From Buttiauxella selenatireducens (GTDB lineage Bacteria; Pseudomonadota; Gammaproteobacteria; Enterobacterales; Enterobacteriaceae): a stretch of DNA of 64,000 nt. Position numbers and translations under genes: made by a program. How positions within the stretch are numbered: the first letter of the stretch is position 1; every line of letters starts with the position of its first letter. Under the pieces are notes generated by a model. It did no database searches. It had not been told where the DNA came from and was given only the letters and a program-made list of their open reading frames with translations. The DNA lies in assembly GCF_031432975.1 (NCBI RefSeq), contig NZ_CP133838.1:4340001-4404000 (forward strand), given 5' to 3'. Positions 1 to 7,739 of this stretch are shown one piece after another.

Positions 1-1296
1 GCCCAGGCACGCCAGGTCTTTCAGTTCATCACGGGTCATTGGACCGGTGGTGTCTTGAGAACCGACTGAGGTCATTTTTGGTTCGCAATACTGATTCGGG
101 CGGATACCTTCAACGCCACACGCACGACCAACCATTTTCTGTGCCAGCGAGAAACCACGAGTACTTTGCGCAACATCTTTCGCCTGCACAAACACTTCGC
201 TACGTGGCAAGTTCAGCGCTTCGCGCGCTTTGGTTGTCAGACCGCGACCGATGATCAACGGAATACGACCACCAGCACGCACTTCGTCCAGCAGCACATC
301 GGTTTTCAGCTCGAAATTCGCGATGACTTCGTTAGTTTCGTGGTTACGTACTTCACCTTTGTACGGGTAGATGTCGATAACATCGCCCATGTTCAGATTG
401 TTTACGTCAACTTCGATTGGCAGTGCACCGGCATCTTCCATGGTGTTAAAGAAGATTGGCGCGATTTTGCCGCCGAGCACCACACCACCGCCGCGCTTGT
501 TCGGCACGTTCGGGATATCGTCGCCCATAAACCACAGCACAGAGTTGGTCGCAGATTTACGCGAAGAACCGGTACCAACAACGTCGCCCACATACGCCAG
601 TGGGAAACCTTTCTTATTTAATGCTTCGATCTGTTTGATCGGGCCAACGCTGCCAGGTTGATCCGGCACAATACCTTCACGGGCGTTTTTCAGCATCGCC
701 AGCGCGTGCAGAGGGATATCCGGGCGTGACCAGGCATCAGGTGCAGGAGACAGGTCATCGGTGTTCGTTTCACCCGTCACTTTAAATACGGTAACGGTGA
801 TTTTCTCAGCCAGTTTAGGGCGAGACAGGAACCACTCGGCATCGGCCCAGGCTTTCAGCACTTGTTGTGCGTGGGGATTACCGGCTTTTGCTTTCTCTTC
901 TACATCGTAGAAGTTATCAAACATCAGCAACGTGTGGGACAACGCTTTGGCTGCAATCGCTGCCAATTTTTCGTTATCCAGCGCGTCAATCAACGGGTGA
1001 ATGTTGTAGCCACCTTGCATGGTGCCAAGCAGTTCTACAGCTTTCTCAGGGGAGATTAACGGGGAAGTGGCTTCACCTTTGGAGATGGCAGCCAGGAAAC
1101 CGGCTTTAACGTAGGCGGCTTCATCAACGCCTGGCGGAACACGATTGGTAATAAGATCTAAAAGGAATTCTTCTTCACCCGCTGGCGGGGTTTTCAGCAG
1201 CTCGACCAGTGCGGCCATTTGGGATGCTTCTAAAGGTTTTGGAACAATCCCATCTGCAGCACGTTCGGCTACGTGCTTACGGTATTCTTCTAGCAC
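1..1296 (-). CDS. acnB: Aconitate hydratase B, N-terminal part (runs off the window)
   Basis: Bifunctional aconitase/2-methylisocitrate dehydratase of the TCA cycle, interconverting citrate and isocitrate in the cytoplasm. The first 432 codons are present (E. coli AcnB has about 865 residues), so the window holds the HEAT-like and swivel domains and the start of the catalytic part; the cluster-binding cysteines lie outside. The N-terminus reads MLEEYRK and the last residues seen include SQDTTGPMTRDELKDLACLG, a typical AcnB stretch. The start is a GTG at 1294-1296, preceded by an AGGAG Shine-Dalgarno sequence. The gene faces away from the DUF3300 gene and has its own promoter. Truncation is due only to the window edge. 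Confidence 0.97.
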   Translation of the reverse strand, partial: MLEEYRKHVAERAADGIVPKPLEASQMAALVELLKTPPAGEEEFLLDLITNRVPPGVDEAAYVKAGFLAAISKGEATSPLISPEKAVELLGTMQGGYNIHPLIDALDNEKLAAIAAKALSHTLLMFDNFYDVEEKAKAGNPHAQQVLKAWADAEWFLSRPKLAEKITVTVFKVTGETNTDDLSPAPDAWSRPDIPLHALAMLKNAREGIVPDQPGSVGPIKQIEALNKKGFPLAYVGDVVGTGSSRKSATNSVLWFMGDDIPNVPNKRGGGVVLGGKIAPIFFNTMEDAGALPIEVDVNNLNMGDVIDIYPYKGEVRNHETNEVIANFELKTDVLLDEVRAGGRIPLIIGRGLTTKAREALNLPRSEVFVQAKDVAQSTRGFSLAQKMVGRACGVEGIRPNQYCEPKMTSVGSQDTTGPMTRDELKDLACLG

Positions 1297-1700
1297 GACG
1301 GTTCTCCTCGCTCTCATTGTCATTTCGGTTCCGGCTATTCTCTTCACGCTCCTGTGAGACAGCAGTTTGTAGGGTCAATGCCCGGTTCCGCGACGGGCAG
1401 CATAGCAGGATTTTCAGGGGGTGTTAATCCGTTTACAAAAAAGCAACATTAAATACTTGCTGAATCGTTAAGGACAAAATATTACTTTTCGATATGAGCT
1501 TCTGGCACAAAAAAACCGCATTGGGATGCCAGGTTTTGTACAGGATTTGTATAGGCGGAAATAATATTTCACGGTTTTGTCTTATTTTCACGGCAAGAAT
1601 CCCTGTTTAAGACAAAAATTAAACTATCAGCTCTCTATACTCGCCACGATTTGCCGCTTCCCGGCACAGCTCCCTACTTCTGAATACCAGGAGACGTTAA
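1297..1700. other. Intergenic region between acnB and the DUF3300 gene
   Basis: About 400 bp between two divergent genes. It holds the predicted acnB promoter and leader, and an imperfect hairpin at about 1512-1537 (AAAACCGCAT against ATGCCAGGTTTT, with a two-base bulge). The hairpin lacks a long U-run on either strand except for the A-tract on its left. No ORF here looks real. The promoter of the DUF3300 gene must lie between about 1540 and 1690, but I cannot place it with confidence. Confidence 0.5.
1399..1427 (-). promoter_or_regulatory. Predicted acnB sigma70 promoter
   Basis: On the minus strand a -35 TTAACA (1422-1427) lies exactly 17 bp from a -10 TATGCT (1399-1404), which is preceded by TG one base upstream (extended -10). 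It sits about 100 bp upstream of the acnB GTG. The match is by eye and no start site is known. Confidence 0.55.
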
Positions 1701-3311
1701 ATGAAGTTGCCATTCAAGCCTCATATTCTTGCCCTCGTTGGGAGTGCTGTCATTTTAGCGGCGTCAGGCATGCTAATAGTGAAAAGCCAGTCAACAGAGG
1801 CAGCATCGTCTGTACCTGAACCTGTCGCACAACCTGCAGCGCCTGCCCCTGCCGCCGCACCCGCGACACCCGTAGCAGGGACGACTGCACCACTCACAAA
1901 TGCTCCCACCTTTACGTCTGCCCAAATCGACCAATGGGTTGCGCCTGTTGCGCTATTCCCTGACCCACTTTTATCGCAAGTGCTCATGGCGGCGACCTAC
2001 CCGACGAACGTGGTTCAGGCAGTGCAATGGTCTCATGACAACCCTAAACTCGAGGGTGATGCCGCCGTTCAGGCTGTCTCTAATCAGCCCTGGGATCCGA
2101 GTGTGAAATCCCTGGTCGCTTTCCCGCAATTAACGGCGCTGATGGGGGAAAACCCGCAGTGGGTGCAGAATCTGGGTGATGCCTTCCTTGCACAACCTAA
2201 AGATGTAATGGATTCCGTGCAGAAATTGCGTTTGCTGGCGGAACAAACCGGTGCCCTGAAAACGACACCGCAGCAAACGGTGACCACCGCCCCGGTAACA
2301 GTAAACCAGAACACAACGGTTAAAGAGTCATCGGGCACCAGCGCAGCCCCGGCTCCGACGGTCATAAAAATCGAACCGACTGACCCGCAGGTCGTTTATG
2401 TCCCGACTTACAATCCATCGACTGTGTACGGCACCTGGCCAAACACGGCTTATCCACCCGTTTATCTTCCCCCTCCAGAAGATCAATTCGGTGACAACTT
2501 TGTTGATGGGCTGGGATTTGGCCTCGGCATAGTCACCACGGCGGCTTTATTTGGCAGCATCGACTGGGATGATGACGATTACCACCACCATGATAATTAC
2601 AATGGCGGCGGATATAACCGCAATGGAGACAACAACATCAATATTGACGTTGACCGTTACAACCGCGTTTCCGGGCAACATCTGGCCAATAGTAACAATA
2701 TGCGCTTCCAGCATAACCCTGCCTACAGGGATGGGGTTGGCTATCAGTCCAATGCTGTTTCTGAACGTTATAACCGGACGAATGCTGCCGCAGGGCTTAG
2801 CGCAACGCCAAACGCCGCATCAGTCAACCGTGATGCTCAGCGACAAGCGGCCAAGACCCAGATGCAGCAAACTCAGCGGAAAACGGGAGGCTCAGCACCA
2901 CAGCTCTCTTCCCGCGATGCTCAGCGTAAGGCATCTTCCCAACAAGTGAACAAAATTGCTCAGCGCAATAATTATCGGGGTTACGACACACCTAACACGG
3001 ATGCTCGCCGCAACGCCGCGAAGACGCAGGCCAACCGTTCAACGAATCAGCAGACCCAACGTCGTCAGGAAGCGGCCAGAACACAGACGCGTGAACAACA
3101 GAATCGGGCCAGCACCAATGTGGCGCAGCGTCAGCAACGCGCTCCACAACAGTCCAGATCAGCGTTAAGCGGTAACGACAGCCGTTCCCCTTCCTGGCAG
3201 GCACAAAACCAGCGTGGGCAACAAAGTCTTAATCGCTCATCGGTAAACCGTGAACAGCGCGGTGGTGGCAGAGAACGTGGCTCTCAGGGTCGTGAATTTA
3301 ATCGTCGTTAA
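1701..3311 (+). CDS. DUF3300 domain protein (YacH-like)
   Basis: Protein of 536 residues, function unknown. It begins with a hydrophobic N-terminal segment (residues about 8-27) that is a signal peptide or membrane anchor. An Ala/Pro-rich linker follows, then the DUF3300 domain (about 70-290). Next come an Asp/His-rich patch (DDDDYHHHD, about 290-300) and a long Gln/Asn/Arg-rich tail to the end. In the tail the motif DAQR/DARR recurs near residues 378, 405 and 433. The position between lpdA and acnB is that of E. coli yacH, which is also DUF3300. The ATG at 1701 has a CAGGAGA Shine-Dalgarno sequence. The gene is followed after 11 bp by a DUF2950 gene, so the two are probably co-transcribed and act in the envelope. 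I use no symbol because sequence identity to YacH was not tested. Confidence 0.85.
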   Translation: MKLPFKPHILALVGSAVILAASGMLIVKSQSTEAASSVPEPVAQPAAPAPAAAPATPVAGTTAPLTNAPTFTSAQIDQWVAPVALFPDPLLSQVLMAATYPTNVVQAVQWSHDNPKLEGDAAVQAVSNQPWDPSVKSLVAFPQLTALMGENPQWVQNLGDAFLAQPKDVMDSVQKLRLLAEQTGALKTTPQQTVTTAPVTVNQNTTVKESSGTSAAPAPTVIKIEPTDPQVVYVPTYNPSTVYGTWPNTAYPPVYLPPPEDQFGDNFVDGLGFGLGIVTTAALFGSIDWDDDDYHHHDNYNGGGYNRNGDNNINIDVDRYNRVSGQHLANSNNMRFQHNPAYRDGVGYQSNAVSERYNRTNAAAGLSATPNAASVNRDAQRQAAKTQMQQTQRKTGGSAPQLSSRDAQRKASSQQVNKIAQRNNYRGYDTPNTDARRNAAKTQANRSTNQQTQRRQEAARTQTREQQNRASTNVAQRQQRAPQQSRSALSGNDSRSPSWQAQNQRGQQSLNRSSVNREQRGGGRERGSQGREFNRR

Positions 3312-3322
3312 AAGGAGGCATC

Positions 3323-4171
3323 ATGAAAAATCGTATGAAGTTAAGTGCATTAGTCATGCTTATGCTGCCTGCCTTTGTGCAGGCACAGCAATTGTTCACC
3401 ACACCTGAACTGGCAGCCACCACATTTGCGAAAGCCGTTATTAACCAGGATGAAGCCGCACTGACCAAGGTACTTGGCGATAACTGGCGACATTATCTTC
3501 CTGATGACAAAGCCGATCCTGAAGCGGTAGCGCGTTTTATTCGTGACTGGAAAGTGAGTCATAAAATCGAGCAGAAAGGGGAAACGGCGCATCTGAATGT
3601 TGGGCAAGAAAACTGGCAATTACCTATCCCGATAGTGAAAACGGATGCGGGCTGGCACTTCGATATGCAGAAGGCTGCGGATGAAATTCTCACGCGCACC
3701 ATTGGTCTTAACGAACTTTCTGCCATTCAGGCGATAGATGCCTATGTGGCGGCTCAGCAAGATTACTATCAGCTCGATCAGCAATACGCACAAAAATTTG
3801 TCAGTAGCGAAGGTAAGAAAGACGGTTTGTACTGGCCAGTCACTCCGGGCGAAGCACCCAGCCCGCTCGGTCCAGGCTTCAGCCCTGCGCAACCAGGCAT
3901 GGGATATCACGGTTATCACTTCCGTATTCTTACAGCTCAAGGCCAAGACGCACCGGGTGGTGAGAAAAACTATATTTCAGACGGGAAAATGGTAGACGGC
4001 TTTGCGTTAATTGCCTGGCCTGTCGAGTATGGAGAAACGGGCGTCACTACCTTTATGGTAGATAACCAGGGGGCGGTTTATCAGAAGGATTTAGGCGAAC
4101 AAACGGCTGAAAAAGTGAATGAGATAAAACATTTCAACCCAGATAAAAGCTGGGAAGAAGAGCAGCAATAA
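3323..4171 (+). CDS. DUF2950 domain protein, predicted periplasmic
   Basis: Protein of 282 residues with a clear N-terminal signal peptide (hydrophobic core LSALVMLMLP, probable cleavage after VQA near residue 20). The rest matches the DUF2950 type, with stretches such as GYHGYHFRILTAQG and the motif NYISDGKMVDGFALIAWP. No catalytic function is known for the family. It starts 11 bp after the DUF3300 stop with a strong AGGAGG, so translation and probably transcription are linked to that gene. Pairing of DUF3300 with DUF2950 is something I recall from other proteobacteria, but in E. coli K-12 yacH stands alone as far as I remember. A role with its partner in the periplasm is inference. Confidence 0.85.
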   Translation: MKNRMKLSALVMLMLPAFVQAQQLFTTPELAATTFAKAVINQDEAALTKVLGDNWRHYLPDDKADPEAVARFIRDWKVSHKIEQKGETAHLNVGQENWQLPIPIVKTDAGWHFDMQKAADEILTRTIGLNELSAIQAIDAYVAAQQDYYQLDQQYAQKFVSSEGKKDGLYWPVTPGEAPSPLGPGFSPAQPGMGYHGYHFRILTAQGQDAPGGEKNYISDGKMVDGFALIAWPVEYGETGVTTFMVDNQGAVYQKDLGEQTAEKVNEIKHFNPDKSWEEEQQ

Positions 4172-4177
4172 TCCAAT

Positions 4178-4207
4178 AAAAAAAGCGGCCTAAGCCGCTT
4201 TTTTTAT
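4178..4207. terminator. Bidirectional terminator between DUF2950 gene and lpdA
   Basis: Stem AAAGCGGC / GCCGCTTT with a four-base loop (CTAA), flanked by an A-run on the left and a T-run on the right. It can end transcription of both converging units. Confidence 0.85.
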
Positions 4208-4220
4208 TACCATCAAGCGA

Positions 4221-5645
4221 TTACTTCTTTTTCGCTTTCGGGTTTGGCAGGTCGGTGATGCTACCTTCGAAGATCTCGGCAGCCAGACCTACTGACTCGT
4301 GCAGAGTCGGGTGCGCGTGGATAGTGAGCGCGATATCTTCTGCGTCACAACCCATTTCGATAGCCAGACCGATTTCGCCCAACAGCTCACCGCCGTTAGT
4401 ACCGACAATCGCACCACCGATAACACGGTGAGTTTCTTTGTCGAAAATCAGTTTGGTCATACCGTCTGCGCAATCTGAAGCGATAGCACGGCCAGAAGCA
4501 GCCCACGGGAAGGTGGCGGTTTCGTAGCTGATGCCTTTTTCTTTCGCTTCTTTCTCGGTCAGACCCACCCATGCAACTTCTGGTTCGGTATAAGCGATTG
4601 AAGGAATCACTTTCGGGTCGAAGTAGTGCTTCATGCCAGCGATAACTTCAGCGGCAACGTGACCTTCGTGAACACCTTTGTGCGCAAGCATTGGCTGGCC
4701 CACGATGTCGCCGATTGCATAGATGTGCGGCACGTTAGTGCGCATTTGCTTATCGGTACGGATGAAGCCACGGTCATCAACTTCAACGCCAGCAGCGCCT
4801 GCATCCAGCAGTTTACCGTTAGGTACACGGCCGATTGCAACCAGAACCGCATCGTAACGCTGTGGTTCAGCTGGGGCTTTTTTGCCTTCCATAGTGACGT
4901 AGATGCCATCTTCTTTGGCTTCAACCGCAGTCACTTTGGTTTCCAGCATCAGGTTGAATTGCTTGCTGATACGTTTGGTGAATACTTTCACCACGTCTTT
5001 GTCGGCAGCCGGGATAACCTGGTCAAACATTTCAACCACGTCAATATCTGAACCCAGCGCATGGTACACGGTACCCATTTCCAGACCGATGATACCGCCA
5101 CCCATGACCAGCAGGCGTTTCGGCACGGTTTTCAGTTCCAGTGCGTCGGTAGAATCCCATACGCGTGGATCTTCATGCGGAATGAATGGAAGTTCGATCG
5201 GACGGGAACCCGCCGCGATAATGGCGTTATCAAAGGTGATGGTCGTTGGACCATTTTCGCCTTCAACAACTAAGGTGTTAGCACCGGTAAATTTACCCAG
5301 GCCGTTCACCACTTTAACTTTACGACCTTTCGCCATACCCGCCAGGCCACCAGTCAACTGGTTGATAACCTTTTCTTTCCAGGTACGGATTTTGTCGATG
5401 TCAGTTTTCGGCTCGCCGAAAACAATGCCATGCTCAGCCAAAGCTTTCGCTTCTTCGATAACTTTAGCAACATGCAGCAGGGCTTTAGAAGGGATACAGC
5501 CAACGTTCAGACAAACACCACCAAGGGTGCTGTAACGCTCTACAATGACGGTCTCCAGACCTAAATCAGCGCAACGGAATGCAGCAGAGTAACCTGCCGG
5601 GCCTGCCCCAAGTACGACGACCTGAGTTTTGATTTCAGTACTCAT
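4221..5645 (-). CDS. lpdA: Dihydrolipoyl dehydrogenase (E3)
   Basis: FAD- and NAD-dependent E3 subunit shared by the pyruvate and 2-oxoglutarate dehydrogenase complexes and the glycine cleavage system; it reoxidises dihydrolipoamide. The protein has 474 residues, the same as E. coli. Visible are the FAD motif GAGPAGYSA, the redox-active pair C45/C50 in GGVCLNVGCIPSK, the NAD motif GGGIIGLEMG and the C-terminal HAHPTLHE catalytic dyad. I choose the second of two adjacent ATGs (5645): AGAGG is too close to the first and the E. coli protein begins MSTEIKTQ. It follows aceF by about 200 bp that hold a hairpin terminator and a separate promoter region, so it can be expressed both with aceEF and alone. 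Confidence 0.98.
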   Translation of the reverse strand: MSTEIKTQVVVLGAGPAGYSAAFRCADLGLETVIVERYSTLGGVCLNVGCIPSKALLHVAKVIEEAKALAEHGIVFGEPKTDIDKIRTWKEKVINQLTGGLAGMAKGRKVKVVNGLGKFTGANTLVVEGENGPTTITFDNAIIAAGSRPIELPFIPHEDPRVWDSTDALELKTVPKRLLVMGGGIIGLEMGTVYHALGSDIDVVEMFDQVIPAADKDVVKVFTKRISKQFNLMLETKVTAVEAKEDGIYVTMEGKKAPAEPQRYDAVLVAIGRVPNGKLLDAGAAGVEVDDRGFIRTDKQMRTNVPHIYAIGDIVGQPMLAHKGVHEGHVAAEVIAGMKHYFDPKVIPSIAYTEPEVAWVGLTEKEAKEKGISYETATFPWAASGRAIASDCADGMTKLIFDKETHRVIGGAIVGTNGGELLGEIGLAIEMGCDAEDIALTIHAHPTLHESVGLAAEIFEGSITDLPNPKAKKK

Positions 5646-5721
5646 CATGACCTCTTAATTTATTTCCGGCGGTCCCTGGTCTTTAACGCCCATTGCCACC
5701 GGGACGTTCTATCCGCCCGCA

Positions 5722-5740
5722 GTTTACAAAATTGTTAACA
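5722..5740 (-). promoter_or_regulatory. Candidate ArcA-type site upstream of lpdA
   Basis: On the minus strand the sequence TGTTAACAATTTTGTAAAC contains two similar direct elements (TTGTTAAC and TTGTAAAC) in an AT-rich stretch. ArcA repression of lpd is established in E. coli, but the match here is by eye and the spacing of 12 is not ideal. Confidence 0.35.
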
Positions 5741-5814
5741 AATTTGAAACAACAAACGGCAAACGATTTGTATTTGGCACCTGATAATCTCAAACAGCAT
5801 CATGAGATTACCAG

Positions 5815-5845
5815 AAAAAAGCCGACCGATTGGCCGGCTTTTTGA
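5815..5845. terminator. Hairpin terminator after aceF
   Basis: Stem AAAAGCCGGCC / GGTCGGCTTTTTT on the minus strand, loop AATC, followed by T residues. It lies directly after the aceF stop and probably gives partial termination between aceEF and lpdA. Confidence 0.75.
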
Positions 5846-5846
5846 C

Positions 5847-7724
5847 TTACATCACCAGGCGGCGAATGTCGGCCAGCATGTTGTTGATGATGGTGATAAA
5901 GCGCGCACCATCAGCACCGTCAATCACGCGGTGGTCGAAGGAAAGAGACATTGGCATCATCAGACGCGGCGTGAACTCTTTACCATTCCAGACTGGCTCC
6001 ATAGAAGACTTGGAGACACCCAGGATTGCCACTTCTGGCGCGTTAACGATTGGCGCGAAGTGAGTCGTCCCGATACCACCCAGGCTTGAGATAGTGAAGC
6101 AACCGCCCTGCATTTCGCCAGCAGTCAGCTTGCCATCGCGAGCTTTCTTGGAGATAGCCATCAGTTCGTGAGACAGCTCAACGATGCCTTTCTTGTTCAC
6201 GTCTTTGAAGACAGGAACAACCAGACCGTTTGGCGTATCAACCGCAACACCGATGTTGATGTATTTTTTCAGCGTCAGCTTCTGACCATCTTCGGACAGA
6301 GAACTGTTGAAGCGTGGCATTTGCTCAAGCGCGGCAGCAACAGCCTTCATGATGAAGACCACTGGCGTGATTTTAACGCCCAGTTTCTTCTTCTCAGCTT
6401 CTACGTTCTGCTGTTTACGGAACGCTTCCAGCTCAGTGATATCGGTTTTGTCGAAGTGCGTAACGTGCGGGATCATCACCCAGTTACGGCTCAGGTTAGC
6501 ACCAGAGATTTTCTGAATGCGGCCCAATTCAACTTCTTCGATTTCACCAAACTTGCTGAAGTCCACTTTCGGCCATGGCAGCATACCAGGCAGACCGCCG
6601 CCGGTTGCAGCAGCAGGTGCAGATTCAGCACGCTTAACCGCGTCTTTCACGTAAGCCTGAACGTCTTCGCGCAGGATACGACCTTTATGGCCAGTCCCTT
6701 TCACTTTCGCCAGGTTCACACCGAATTCACGCGCCAGGCGGCGAATCAATGGAGTTGCGTGAACGTAAGCATCGTTTTCAGCGAATTCAGTTTTACCGGA
6801 AGCCTGCGCTTGCGCTGCCGCTGGTTTTTGTGCTGCAGCCGCAGGAGCCGGAGCTGCTGCTTCTTGCTTAGCGGCAGGAGCTGGTGCAGCGCCTTCCACT
6901 TCAAAGACCATAATCAGAGAACCGGTAGACACTTTGTCGCCCGCTTTGATTTTGATTTCTTTAACCACACCCGCGAACGGAGCCGGGACTTCCATAGAAG
7001 CTTTGTCGCCTTCTACGGTGATCAGTGATTGTTCAGCGGCCACTTTATCGCCCACTTTAACCATCACTTCAGTCACTTCAACTTCGTCACCGCCGATGTC
7101 TGGAACATTAACTTCTTTAGCAGCTGATGCCGCTGGTGCAACTGGAGCCGAGGCTTGTGCCGGAGCGGCAGCCGGTACAGCACCCGCCACTTCGAAGACC
7201 ATAATCAGGGAACCGGTAGACACTTTGTCACCAGTATTGATTTTGATTTCTTTAACCACACCCGCGAACGGAGCCGGGACTTCCATAGAAGCTTTATCGC
7301 CTTCTACAGTGATCAGGGATTGTTCAGCGGCAACGGTGTCGCCCACTTTAACCATGATCTCGGTCACTTCAACTTCGTCACCACCGATGTCTGGTACGTT
7401 CACTTCTTTGGCCGCGGCAGCCACAGGAGCGGCCGCTGGCGCTGCTTCTTTCTTCTCTTCTGCCTGAACAGGAGCCGCTTGCGCGGCACCTTCGGCGGAT
7501 TCGAAAATCATAACCAGTTTGCCGGTTTCAACTTTGTCACCTACCGCAACTTTGATCTCTTTGACCACACCTGCTTGCGGAGAAGGAACTTCCATTGAAG
7601 CCTTATCACCTTCCACGGAGATGATGGACTGGTCAACTTCAACCTTATCGCCCACTTTCACCATGATTTCGGTGACTTCAACTTCGTCTGCACCAATGTC
7701 CGGTACGTTGATTTCGATAGCCAT
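5847..7724 (-). CDS. aceF: Pyruvate dehydrogenase E2, dihydrolipoamide acetyltransferase
   Basis: Core of the pyruvate dehydrogenase complex; transfers acetyl groups from lipoyl-lysine to CoA. The protein has 625 residues (E. coli 630). Three tandem lipoyl domains are visible, each with the [10 protein letters not shown] motif; the lipoylated lysines are K41, K144 and K241. They are separated by Ala/Pro-rich flexible linkers. A peripheral-subunit-binding domain follows (about 320-360, with [14 protein letters not shown]), then the catalytic domain with HRVIDG (H598, D602). It starts 15 bp after aceE, in the pdhR-aceE-aceF-lpdA operon. The repeated lipoyl DNA is strongly self-similar and may recombine. 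Confidence 0.98.
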   Translation of the reverse strand: MAIEINVPDIGADEVEVTEIMVKVGDKVEVDQSIISVEGDKASMEVPSPQAGVVKEIKVAVGDKVETGKLVMIFESAEGAAQAAPVQAEEKKEAAPAAAPVAAAAKEVNVPDIGGDEVEVTEIMVKVGDTVAAEQSLITVEGDKASMEVPAPFAGVVKEIKINTGDKVSTGSLIMVFEVAGAVPAAAPAQASAPVAPAASAAKEVNVPDIGGDEVEVTEVMVKVGDKVAAEQSLITVEGDKASMEVPAPFAGVVKEIKIKAGDKVSTGSLIMVFEVEGAAPAPAAKQEAAAPAPAAAAQKPAAAQAQASGKTEFAENDAYVHATPLIRRLAREFGVNLAKVKGTGHKGRILREDVQAYVKDAVKRAESAPAAATGGGLPGMLPWPKVDFSKFGEIEEVELGRIQKISGANLSRNWVMIPHVTHFDKTDITELEAFRKQQNVEAEKKKLGVKITPVVFIMKAVAAALEQMPRFNSSLSEDGQKLTLKKYINIGVAVDTPNGLVVPVFKDVNKKGIVELSHELMAISKKARDGKLTAGEMQGGCFTISSLGGIGTTHFAPIVNAPEVAILGVSKSSMEPVWNGKEFTPRLMMPMSLSFDHRVIDGADGARFITIINNMLADIRRLVM

Positions 7725-7739
7725 TTTATTCTTTACCTC

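Noticed and set aside
1509-1540. Hairpin near 1512-1537 as a terminator or riboswitch
   Set aside because: It lies between two divergent genes, has a bulge and no clear expression platform; kept only as a note in the intergenic entry.
6168-7028. 286-codon open frame antisense to aceF
   Set aside because: Shadow frame over the lipoyl and linker repeats; composition reflects the opposite strand.
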